From contig CM030935.1 in the NCBI GenBank assembly GCA_018136815.1, positions 1,360,204 through 1,424,203 on the forward strand: DNA of 64,000 nucleotides. Direction: 5' to 3'. The notes below the pieces were generated by a model that had not been told where the DNA came from, did no database searches, and saw nothing but the letters and a program-made list of their open reading frames with translations. Below are positions 10,688 through 20,774 of this stretch, piece by piece. The number at the start of each line of letters is the position of its first letter. Position 1 is the first letter of the stretch. The translations under genes and the position numbers were made by a program. The stretch comes from Isochrysis galbana (taxonomy: Eukaryota; Haptophyta; Isochrysidales; Isochrysidaceae).

Positions 10688-10691
10688 TTAA
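10688..10691. other. TTAA, empty target site of the Kolobok-like transposon
   Basis: The sequence CAGCTCC-TTAA-CAAAACAAC is uninterrupted here. In copy 2 the same flanks are split by the 4,007-bp element, with TTAA on both sides (20689-20692 and 24700-24703). Confidence 0.95.
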
Positions 10692-10726
10692 CAAAACAAC
10701 TGAGCGTTAGTACCAGAGGGTTTTTG

Positions 10727-10790
10727 CAGCGACTCAACGGGGACTCAAGAGTGGCCGAGTCAACAGGCTTGATTCCCCGTTGAGTCGCTG
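10727..10790. repeat. 17-bp perfect inverted repeat upstream of the orphan ORF
   Basis: CAGCGACTCAACGGGGA at 10727-10743 is the reverse complement of 10774-10790, with a 30-bp spacer. Further partial copies (GACTCAAG, GAGTCAAC) lie between. It sits about 95 bp upstream of the ATG at 10885. It could form a hairpin in a leader RNA or be a binding site; the function is unknown. Copy 2 is at 24739-24802. Confidence 0.8.
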
Positions 10791-10884
10791 TTGGGTCGCT
10801 CTTGCAAAAGACCAAATCAGACGGCGGAGACCCAACAGAGGGCTTCTCAACCAATCTCGCGCCGCCAGAGCGCGCTGGCCAGCG

Positions 10885-11250
10885 ATGCCCACCCGGCCCT
10901 TCACGGCGCGAGAGCTGGAGGACTGCAGACTGGCCATGTCTCTGGCGTTGGAGGAGCGGAGAGCCAGGGCGCGCAAGAGGGCTCGCGACGGGCCGGACGC
11001 CGCCACAGATGGCTTCTGGGAACTCGCCTTTATGGCGGTGGCAGCGGAGGTGCTCATGCGGACGACGCGGTCTCGCATAGGGCCCGAGCGGCTCTCCATC
11101 GCAAGGCTGGAGCGGGTGGCTGCAGCAGCTGGCGGCGGCGACGGCGTGCTCACGCGCGACGTCTACGCGCGCTTTGGCGTGCGCCTCGTCGACCTGCGAC
11201 GCTTCGTGGACGCGTTGGACATGCCTCCAGAGAGGGTGCAACCTCAGGTT
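10885..11250 (+). CDS. Orphan ORF/exon cut by a LINE insertion, copy 1
   Basis: The ATG at 10885 (MPTRPFTAREL...) opens about 122 residues before the frame enters LINE sequence near 11250. The segment is rich in Arg, Ala and Leu, with likely helices (ELAFMAVAAEVLMRTT and VRLVDLRRFVDALDM), and has no domain I recognise. It is identical in copy 2 (24897-25262). Past the LINE (13222 on) I find no continuation of this reading frame, so either the LINE replaced the 3' part or a splice site lies near the junction. The antisense frame over the same bases is a shadow. Confidence 0.45.
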
Positions 11251-13221
11251 GTTGGGACTCCTGAATTGGCCGTCCCACGTAAAGGCACTACTACAAACCA
11301 AATGGATCCTAAACTATTTGAACGCGAGAAAGGCACTATGGAAACACGGATTAGACGCCTGGTTCTGTCGAACCGGGCTAGGGAGGGGAGCCGTTCTCTC
11401 CACGATCCCCACGAAAGTACTGACGGGAAGTATCAGAGGCAACCCGGCGCTTCCAGTCTTCTGGAAAGAAGCTATTGCTATTGCGAACTTCAGAGAACTC
11501 GATATACAACCCTCCTTCCTTACACGGGAGGGCGCATTATCCCAACCGATATGGCACAACCCGCACATCCCACCCCCAGGAGTGCGCGCCCCATGGGCGC
11601 GTCTATGGGAAGCCCTACACACTAACGTAATTCACAACGTGTTCAAGGACGGCGCCTTTCTGACACCATATAGCAAGGAAGAATGCTCGGCGTATCTTGA
11701 ACATTTACCCGAAACTTTTGTGCACGAGGGCCGCTCAATACACAAAAAGGAATTTCTCGACTCATGGGACGAAATCGTCAGCCACGCAACGCGAGTGATA
11801 GGGCGATCACAGGAGCGCCCGCCCCCGATGCAAAGGAGAACAAGCCTTATGACGCCATCGCTCCGCCTCAAGAGCCGGAGACCGAGCTACAGAACAAAGA
11901 AATCAGGGTCTCCGAGGACGAAAAATACATCAGCAAACTAAACAACATCTGGCTACATACGGATACCGACTACCTGGGGAGATGGCCGACACCGGAAATG
12001 TAGCGAATGCGGGAGAGATCCAATATTACCACCCGCCAGCCAGATGGGAGGGCGGATTTAAAGGCCCGAGGTACATGGAGTACCCCTTGGCGGACGAATA
12101 CGCCATACTAAAAGGAAAAGTCGCGCTAGACGCAATATCAGTCGCAGATCTTACCAAGGCCGCGCTTAAAGCGACACGAAGCAACGCCCCGCAAGCGGCG
12201 AAAACAACATGGGAAAAGCGACTAAATGTCACCAAAGAAGAATGGAAACACATAGCAAGGCTATATACAATGCCACTGCTAAAACACACGGATAAGCACC
12301 TCCACTTCAAACATTTCACACATAGGCGAATTGGTACCAGAAACAGATTCGCAGACAGTCAGACAGATATGTGTAGACTGTGTCGCCGATACCGAGAAAA
12401 TTCGTGCCACTTAGCGTGGTGTCCCGCGACGAAGAAAATATTCGAAACCATAGACGCCCTCAACAACTACACCCCCCCTCCCGGGAGGTCACGCACACAA
12501 AAAACGAAAGACAGACTATTCGCATACCCCGGTACAAACACACCCGAAAGTCTGAAAGCGTTGTACGTGATAGCGTGGAAATACATACTAAGAGACTTCT
12601 ATAGAATAGCATTTGAGTCGTATGATTACCACTATATCCCAGTCTTGGAGTCCACACTAGTGAGGTTTGCCACATTGGTTAGGGGCCTCACACCGCCACA
12701 GCAGCATTGTTTGATGCGCACAAGTAAAGCCGCCCAGGGGAGAAAGCCCAAACTTAAGAGAACACTGACACTCAGTGCCCCGGTATTCATTGAAAACGAA
12801 AAGGGTAGGCTACGAATGAGCGAAAATACCCGCCTTGTAGCGATAGCGCTTGGTCTCGCCGAAAAGCTCGCGTAGCGAGAAGCAAAAAGAGACGACCTAC
12901 ACTGATTGACCAACCAGCAAGGATACGATCGATCAACATAGCTCTCCCAAGGCAAACATAGACACACGCGGACACAAGGGAACCGAAAATAGCACTACAA
13001 GAAACAGGCCACCCAGCAGCACAGGAGGAAGTTGAGTACGCGCAGCTGAGGGCAGGTGCACCCCGCTCCGCTCGGACCCCCACATGACCCGAGCCCCTAA
13101 GTAGAGCACGAGGGGAGTTGCCGCAAGGCGGGAAATGAGGGTGAGGAAGGGAAAGAGGCGTGGCTACGAAGGAATGGTTCAGGGCCACGTGTGAGGCGAG
13201 AAACTTAAAAGGTTTTTTTTT
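11247..13221 (+). mobile_element. 5'-truncated LINE, copy 1 (frame broken by two homopolymer indels)
   Basis: The element keeps only the C-terminal part of a non-LTR reverse transcriptase-type protein. It starts at the region matching GLLNW...HVKAL of the longer copy at 40.2-42.7 kb and includes the zinc knuckle CRLCRRYRENSCHLAWC. The frame runs to about 11825, shifts, runs on, shifts again near 11979 and ends at 12875. Both shifts are single missing bases in C or G runs relative to copy 2, so they are probably sequencing errors. The 3' end reads GAGGCGAGAAACTTAAAAGG then T9 (to 13221). Confidence 0.85.
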
Positions 13222-13577
13222 AACCCAGCCTCCCCCACCTCTTGTACCCGTCCCTATACTTCATACTTCGTCGAAGTCTGCGACCATTCACATTCACCGC
13301 CATTCGCCATTCGCCATTCGCCCCGCGCCCCGCATGCGCGCTAACGCGCCCGGTATCTTCACACTAGGAGTATGAGTTCAAGATCCCAGTGTCGCAAGAA
13401 TCTTGATCCGTACTGATATGCGACTGATCTTAAAAATATATGTACCGGAGGGGGCCGATACTCAAATACCGCGCGGAGGGCCGTGGCCCCCCGGCCCATT
13501 ATAACGTTATAACATCTCGGCATAGGTCGGGCTGTAGAGTAGGAGTAGATGCTCTTATTAGGAAGTTTTGGCCCACC

Positions 13578-14146
13578 ATGCCTGTGAGACTGTGAGTGAG
13601 TTGGCTGCGTGGGCGAGAGTGCGGCGCCGCGGAGGGCCTCGGCCTATGGTGAGCCGCCGGCACAGCCCATGTGAGCGCAGCCCAGGCAATAGAGACAGCA
13701 TGGCCGGGAGTGTTACCCACCAGCACATATTTGCAGGACTTTAAAGGGCAGCTCTACTGCGAGCGCACCTTCCAGATCCTGGTTGTCCTCTTCGGGCTAG
13801 TTGGCTTTGTTCTCGGCTATATCTGGCAAGACTTCCGAACCACGTTCCTCTTCCTCTCAGCGGGCGGTGGGATCTCTGCTGTGGTAAGCGCTTGCGTGCG
13901 ACACGCGATGTCACGGTACCTCGGGCGCTCATGCTCGACTCCCGCAGCCACATGGGTATGCCTCGAGCACTCATCCATGCCTGACTCACACCGTCTCAGA
14001 TATGCCTACCCGACTGGCCGTGGTGGAACCGGCATCCAGTCGCATGGATACCTGTTGACAGCGACGAGGAGGGTGAGGTTGCAGTGCACCCGGTCAAAAA
14101 GGTGGAAGACAAGGAGAAGAAGAAGAAGACACAAAAGGCCGCCTGA
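13578..14146 (+). CDS. SPCS1: Signal peptidase complex subunit 1 (SPC12), copy 1, three exons
   Basis: Exons 13578-13583, 13737-13883 and 14000-14146 give 99 aa, close to the family's ~100 aa. The protein starts MPDFKGQL, has two hydrophobic segments separated by GYIWQDFRTT, then PDWPWWNRHPVAWIP, and ends in a Lys/Glu-rich tail. This order (short N-terminus, two membrane helices, WP-x2-x-HP motif, charged C-terminus) is diagnostic of SPCS1/Spc12, a non-catalytic ER membrane subunit of the signal peptidase complex. The first coding exon is only ATG-CCT, ending at a GTGAGA donor; this is inferred from the acceptor TTTGCAG just before GACTTTAAAG and from family alignment. Both introns are GT-AG. 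Confidence 0.9.
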
Positions 14147-14839
14147 TAAGTCGCACCAAATATGACTCGTGCACAATTGTTGTTGCTCAACTATTTTTGC
14201 TGTGTCCCTCGCCACTTTCCTCAAATCGCATTCGTTCTCACGAATCCCATTTTCTGGCTTGACGTTCCTGTGTCTTTCTGGATGGTTTGCTTCATTCACC
14301 CCGAACCATGTGGGCAATCGCCCGCCGACAGGGCGGTCTGCGCGACCTGCTAAAGCTTGCGCGCCACCTGAGCGCTTCTCGTCCGCTTGTTGTACGGCAC
14401 TGGCGCCCTTGCGGCAACAGTGCATAGTCCCAACATACATTGTGGCGCGAAATATCCTGGCCAGGAAAGCAGTCCAATCGACATCTCGTTCTCTTTGCTC
14501 GAGCACCGGTACACCTGTATGGCGTTCGGCACTTCTACACACACAAGTATGATAGGTCGGGGCATCTGCGAAGCTTGGGGTCAAACAACAGCCAGCCAGC
14601 CTGATTTATCTCGTGAGAGTTCGGCACCGCATGTTCGACGAGTCAAAGCTTCCAGCTCTCTGCGAATGCGTAGTGGCGGTGGTATTGCAGCTGTTGCATA
14701 ATGGGTGTTGATTTGTTGGGATTGGGCTTTGGGTATAAACCACTTGCTTGAAAAAATCGAAGATTCGGGGCTAACACCTATATTGGGCACGGGACTCTCT
14801 ACCTTAGTATGACCACCGCCCTTCAAGTTCCCTTCCCTC
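14147..14839. other. Unresolved stretch downstream of SPCS1
   Basis: Several short open frames look partly protein-like (for example around 14310-14430 and 14570-14710, plus strand), but I cannot join them by convincing splice sites and none has a recognisable domain. The sequence is the same in copy 2 (28161-28854) except for a one-base homopolymer difference. It could hold the 3' UTR of SPCS1 or a decayed gene. Confidence 0.3.
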
Positions 14840-15135
14840 AACTAAGTTTATACTTAGTTCACATGGGAGGAGGCTCCTCGTGCCCTTCCCCCTTCTTAGC
14901 ATGCCATTGTGCGACTGTGACCAGCAACGCCAGCAGAAGCAAAAGCAAAAGGCCTATCCCTGCCCTCCCTCACGCGTGGTCAAAGGTAGAGCACGTGGGC
15001 CGACCCCCGGAAACCGAAAAATAAGGAACGACGGGAGGGTGCACGAAGGGGAGCGTGCTAGCGGTAAGGGCGATGACGGATGGCAAGTGGCTCCAACTCC
15101 CAGGTGCCAGGTGCAGGTGCGGGTGTCGCATTCGC
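14840..15135 (+). repeat. Palindrome-led dispersed repeat
   Basis: AACTAAGTTTATACTTAGTT (14840-14859) is followed by CACATGGG and a GC-rich block that resembles 7437-7590. The block ends near TGTCGCATTCGCGA (15125). Copy 2 is at 28855-29155. Confidence 0.65.
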
Positions 15136-15505
15136 GAATCGACGCTCGTTAAAGTCGCGTTCCGTCAAAAGAGGGCCAGGTGATAGTTTTGTTTTCACTC
15201 AGTGCTACTACAGGCGCAAGCGCGCACCATTCGAGTGAGGTATCACCGTTTTAGCTTGTTTTCTTTTTCAGGTAGGAAGGTCTGAACAATTCCTCCAATG
15301 AGTATTATTATTACAAACAAAGATGAGCACAAAGCTAATCATGATACCATGGGTACATACAATGCCGAATACCCAATGGTACCACGGCATGTCGCGTCTG
15401 GTAGTTTTGTTTTCAGCCAGACAAGGAAGCGCCCCCCCCGATAACCAGTTACGCAGGCTGAGTTTTCGTCTTCTTCGTCTTTTTCTCACACCCCTCATCC
15501 TCGAT

Positions 15506-15616
15506 CCTATTGATTGTCAATGTCGTTCTCCTGGCAGGCGACGATGTTGCTTGGCTGATCCTGGGTGGCGAGGTCCGTGATGCGTGCGAGGACGGCCTTC
15601 TGGTTCTCCATGTAGA
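15506..15616 (-). pseudogene. C-terminal fragment of a repeat-borne protein of unknown function
   Basis: On the minus strand the frame YMENQKAVLARITDL... runs to a stop at 15506-15508. The decayed gene at 31535-31990 ends in LYMENQ followed directly by a stop, so the two are parts of one family whose C-terminus differs. The fragment's 5' side is cut exactly where the palindrome-led repeat begins (15617). Copy 2 is at 29528-29637. Confidence 0.4.
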
Positions 15617-16200
15617 AACTAAGTTATACTTAGTTCACCCATGGCGGGGCACGAGCCCCCCCTCTCTCCACTCCTCCCCCGCCATGGGGAGGAACCACCC
15701 ACTCTCCTGGCATGCCTGATGGCTTGCCAGGAGCACACTGCCATGCTGACCCATCCCTCTCCCCACAGGCACGCCTGATTCGCTCGCCCTGGCCTGTCGT
15801 GGCAGCCCATCCCTCTGACCAGCCCCTCCTCCCCCTGGGCCCCCTGATCAGGACCCCCCAGCCAGCTCCAGTCGACTGGCAGGGGCTCGAGAGCCAGCGA
15901 TGGAGAGGCAGGAGGGGCCAGGGCCATGCCCCAGCCTCACCTGCCCCTGAGCTGCGCTCCCAGGCCCCAGCCGGCTCCTGGGGACCTGAAGAGGGGCCTC
16001 AGGCGCGCGCCATGGGCCCCCGCCGCAGGGAAGAGAGGAGGAAAAGGGAAGAGGGAGGGGAGGGGGGAGTGGCAGCTCTCCCTCCGGCGGTTACGTGTCT
16101 TCTCGCCCCGTTTGGGTAAGAGAAGACGGGGGCGCCAGAACCAGGAGGGAAGGGCCGCGGCTCGCCGCGGCCACTCGCTCTTGCGAGGAGAGATTAGCGT
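15617..16200 (+). repeat. Palindrome-led dispersed repeat (long copy)
   Basis: The copy starts AACTAAGT-TATACTTAGTT (one T shorter than usual), then CACCCATGGCGGGGC. It continues through the GGCATGCCTGATGGCTTGCC block, a CCCTGGCCTGTCGTGG block and a CAGGCCCCAGCC block. Relatives are at 29638-30230, 51459-51700, 52845-53250 (reversed) and, more distantly, 32580-32940. No protein is conserved in frame. Confidence 0.75.
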
Positions 16201-16667
16201 TTCTGGGCTCCTATTCATGAGTGCCCCCCCCCCCCTGCGTTGTTTTTACCCGAAAGGGGTTTCCCCAGCGTGGACTCGAGGAGAGGACGTGCTGGGGTGC
16301 GCGGGTCGGTGCGTGCACTGGGGGGAGGATGTGGAGATGGACTGTTCCCAGGATCCGGGTAAGGCTCCTGAGACTCCATCCTTGGCAACCCACGCGTCCG
16401 TAGGCGGCCTATCGACTTGGGTAGCGGGTGAAGATACTTGGGAAGGCTTGGGCACGGGTGCAGGGGTGCAGGGGTCCGCGCGCGGCGGCGAGGGCGAATT
16501 GGCGGTGCGGAGGGCGGTGATGGGTCCATAGAAACAGATTGAATCAATCTCTAGTGGGTGATTTCTAGCGAGAGACCACACACAACTCAGTAGGGGTTCA
16601 AGGGTACGAGGGGTCACGGCATGGCTTCGATCGCAGAGGCTGCGACGGTTTGCTGGGTGCGTACGAA
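16201..16667. other. No gene seen; end of first contig
   Basis: Short C- and G-rich stretch with no supported coding region, identical in copy 2 up to indels (30235-30700). It ends at the assembly gap. Confidence 0.5.
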
Positions 16668-16767
16668 NNNNNNNNNNNNNNNNNNNNNNNNNNNNNNNNN
16701 NNNNNNNNNNNNNNNNNNNNNNNNNNNNNNNNNNNNNNNNNNNNNNNNNNNNNNNNNNNNNNNNNNN
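16668..16767. other. Assembly gap, 100 Ns
   Basis: Exactly 100 consecutive N. This is the conventional size for a gap of unknown length, so the real distance between the flanking contigs, even its sign, is not known. Confidence 1.
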
Positions 16768-17235
16768 TGCTGAATTCCAGTGGTTTCTTAAGTTTGGGCT
16801 TCCTCCTCTGGGCGGCTTTATGCGTGCGCACGGAGCAGTGCATGCGATTTTGGTGGGGTAAGTAAGGACCCCTAACCAAGGTGGTGAACCTCACTAGTGT
16901 AGACTCTAAGATCGGTATGTGTATGTAGTGGTACTCGTGTGACTCAAAGCTTCAACTCTGTAGAAATCTCTTAGTATGTATTTCCACGCTATCACGTACA
17001 AACGCTTTTAGTAAAACTGTTAGGCTTTCGGGTGTGTTCGTACCGGGGTATGCGAATAATCTATCCTTCGTTTTCTGTGTGCGTGACCTTCCGGGGGAAG
17101 GGGTGTGGTTATTGAGGCATCTATGGTCTCGAATATGGTTTTCGTCGTCGCGGGACACCACGCTAGATGGCACGAGTTTTCTCGGTATCGGCGACACAGT
17201 CTACACATATCTGTCGGACTGTGGACTGTCTGCGA
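16768..17235 (-). pseudogene. 5'-truncated LINE fragment, copy 2
   Basis: It matches 6762-7236 with single-base indels and has the same zinc-knuckle segment on the minus strand. Its 3' part is missing because the gap starts here. Confidence 0.75.
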
Positions 17236-17896
17236 ACCTATTTCTGGTGAGCCTGCCAGGGCAGAGAGTGGGTCAGCAGGGGCCAGTGTGCTCCTGGCAA
17301 GCCATCAGGCATGCCAGGAGCATGGTGGGTGGTTCCTCCCCCATGGCAGGGGCGGAGGAGTGGAGAGCGGGGGGGCTCATGCCCCCCCATGGGCAAACTA
17401 AGTATACGCTGAGTCCAGTACAGCATAACACAAAAGGCCTGCCTCGAACGCGCACTCCAAGCCGGGCCCATGGTAGCATGGTAGCGCACCTGGGCCGCAC
17501 CCCCGAAACCGAAACCAAAGAAAAGGAACGAGGGGGGAAGGCAAAGATGCGGAGGGAAGGGAAGAAAGGGCGGTGTCGTACGTGAGGTAGAGTCTACCGA
17601 TCTAGCAGTAGGTGTTAGCCCAGAATCTTCAGAAAATTTTCTTCCGATAGTAAGGTAGTGAGACCTGGATTTTAGTAGAAGTCAGCCCAGAATCTTCAGA
17701 TGTTTTTTTTGATGGCCCTCGCGAGCGCGCGCGTACCTGACAACTAGCACTCGCCCCATACAAGTGTTTTCGTTCGCGCTTGCTGCTCGCGTCTCACTGG
17801 ATAGGTACGAGGTGAGGTGTCACTGATCCATAATCCGAGGTACACTCATCTACCATTTGAGCAAGCCTTTGCACTTGCAGACTTTTCACTCCTTGT

Positions 17897-19527
17897 CTAC
17901 TCTTGGATGATTTCCTCCGAGTGGGGACCAAAGGGTTCGAATGCAAGGTGATCTTTCGTGACGCCAAGCTGATTCAGTTGTGCGGCTATCGACTTCATCC
18001 ATTCGGGAGGCCCGCAGAAGAAGTACATTGCATCCTTTGCATTCGCGCCGAGTGGGAGCAAGTCCGTCACCTGATTTAGGTCCATCCTGCCCTCAAAATG
18101 GTATGCCGCGTCTGGGGCATCGCTCTGCAGGGGGCGGTCTTCTTCACGGGGCTCCTCATACCATACACGGCGGCGGAGACTGCCGCTACGCCCGAATCCA
18201 CGCAGCATCTCACGGTAGGGATGCTCTCCACCGTGCCGAGATGCGTGCAGCCACGTCACCGGATGTCCCAATGAAGGATCGGAGCTCCCTTGGATGAGGG
18301 AGAGCATCGAGAGCACAGGCGTCATGCCAATCCCTACGAAGACATCGGCGAAAGCTCGTGAGTGGAGTCAGCCTTGTGTTCAGTTTGTGGGAGGGCTGGC
18401 TGCGACGCGGCGCTGACCTGCTGATATAAATACCACAGGCGCCGTTTGGTGGGCGATCCAAAGCTTATGAGCATTTGCCATGTTGAAGTCTCCATGGGGA
18501 GGCGAGAGAGGAACGACATCTCCGGGAAGCACACTGTCGTGAATATATGGTGAGACGAGCCCCTTCTTCTCCCGCTTCACCAGGATTGTGTAGGATTCCG
18601 ACGATGGCGCCTGTTAGAACCAACATTGAGGTGACTATCAAGCGTACAAGGCATGCCACAACAGAACTAGCGAAGGGCCGCCACGGCATCAAGGAAAGCA
18701 GGATAAGAATCGCCTGCCACATGCCGCCCACAACGCGATGACACGAGGTGCGCACCGAGCAGATTGAGTAGTGCCTTGGCTGCCGGTGCTCCCACTCTGG
18801 AGGATGGAACCAAAGAGTGGTATATTGTCCTGGAATGTGCTTAGCCACAGGCTTGCCATCCGTGGGCTGGAATTCCAGCTTGAATGTCTCGTCAGACACC
18901 TTCTCCTTTGACACCAGCTTGAAATCACGCATTCCGCGCCAGCCACCTGGCAAAGATTCGACCTACACGCGCAAGCGGATTCAGTAAGGATGCGAAAGCG
19001 TACGCACAGCATATGCGCTCAAGCGGAAGCGGGCAGCTTGCCTGTTTGTAGATGGCCTCCTCACGCTCAATGCACGCCTTAGCGAGGACACCATAGAAAT
19101 CGCCCCACGCGTTTAGTACGTCCTTTGGCGGCGAGAGGCAATCATCGATCGCGGCGAGCAAGTTCGCACCCACAACACCATACTGTGCAGGTGTCACGTG
19201 GAGCGCGCAGTGCTTCTGGTTGATGGGCTCAAGGAACCCATCTGGGATGGGCTTACCCTCGAGCACGGCAGTGGCTGAGACCGCGATCGAGTTGAATAGC
19301 GCCTTAGGCTGCGCCCCACCTGCCTGGTTGCGCACATTGAACGTGTCGAGCAGCTCAGGGTGCTCACGGAACATGCGGTCGTAGAATGTCTTGGTGAGCT
19401 TGGTGCCGAGCTCAGCGACCGCAGGGAGCGTGGCGCGCATCATGCCGAGCGTCGCCTCGGGAAGAACGGGGGCAGCTGTCGAGAGGGCGCGCTTATACGG
19501 CGTGCGTCGTAGTGTGTGCGCCATCAT
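17897..19527 (-). CDS. Flavohemoglobin (nitric oxide dioxygenase), copy 2, four exons
   Basis: Exons 19042-19527, 18756-18962, 18418-18610 and 17897-18333 (minus strand) correspond base for base to copy 1 and encode the same 440 aa: N-terminal extension, globin, FAD and NAD domains. Intron 1 is again GC-AG. I see no difference in coding sequence between the copies, as expected if these are two versions of one locus. Confidence 0.93.
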
Positions 19528-19681
19528 GATGGAGAGGAGGCCGGGGGCAGTGGCTCACCAGTAGAGAGGGAAGCAGCGGCAGGAGGAGGGGAGGGGCGCT
19601 CCGAGAGGTGCGAGTTGCGTGGAGATGGGGCGGTTGCAATCATATGCCTGAGGAGAGGAAGGAGAAGGAAGAGAGCCGGAG

Positions 19682-19759
<78 letters not shown>
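19682..19759. repeat. (GA)n microsatellite, copy 2
   Basis: GA tract with one AGAAGA interruption, matching 9680-9759 but of different length. Confidence 0.97.
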
Positions 19760-19762
<3 letters not shown>

Positions 19763-20313
19763 CGAGAGAGACGAGAGATAGGAGAGACGAAACGTGAGAG
19801 AGAGAGAGGGGCCGAGGGCTTGATGATGGATGATGTGAGATGGCGATGTGAGTCGGTTGATGAGAGGCGCGGCTCACCATAAGAGTCCTGCCGCGCCACG
19901 TAAAAACACGAACCCCCCCCCCCCCCACCCCGCCGCGAATTCCTCCCGCCCGCCCCCCCCCCTCCCCCCCCGCCCCCCGCCGCTTCCCCCCTCCGCCCTT
20001 TCGCGCCGACGGCCGTGATGAGAGAAGAGACGATGGGTGCGGAGGGAGAGACGGGGGCAGATAATCGGTCAGGCTGAGAAAGTATATAGTGGGCAGGATA
20101 AACCAGCGGGCAGGATATGGTCGTGGGAACCACTTGTATGCCGAGCTGCTCGGTGGTCGGGCTGAGACGGAGGAAAGGAGAGAAGAGAGCTCCTCTGGCT
20201 TTGCATCTCTCCTAGAGCTGGAGTAGGGAAAGGGGCTTTGTTTGGCCGTATGGGCCTCCTCGGCCACGCTCCTCTCGGCCTCTCACCGCGGTGTGATTGA
20301 TGGTCGGCGCGGC

Positions 20314-20427
<114 letters not shown>

Positions 20428-20774
20428 CATCGGAGCATCGGCGCGCTCTCAAACGCCGCACTTCGGCGCAATGAGGGGCTCATCTCGGAGGATGGTATCG
20501 CCGAGGGGCGGGGGGGGGGGGCGAGAGCTGGCGAAGGGAAAAGTTCCAAGTCTGAAGTTTGAGAGGTCAAACAAAAACGTCGCGCCATCTCACTCCCCTT
20601 GCCGGAAGTCGGGGAAACGCGCGTTCATAAGAGGATTTTTGCCAGGTTCTCGTAAGGTTTGAGGAGCGTGGTTGGTTGGAACAGCTCCTTAAGGTGGTAG
20701 GTGCAGGTTTTTTTCGGCTCCCCCCCCCCCCCCCACCCGCCCCTCCTTTCCCTTTCCCTTCGCTCGCGCAAGCA

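Noticed and set aside
10624-11301. 225-codon minus-strand frame
   Set aside because: Antisense shadow of the orphan ORF and LINE junction; no domain, and its 3' part lies in leader sequence.
20676-20774. Upstream ATG that would lengthen the transposase by 33 residues
   Set aside because: It lies partly outside the transposon (before 20693) and runs through a poly-C/Pro tract.
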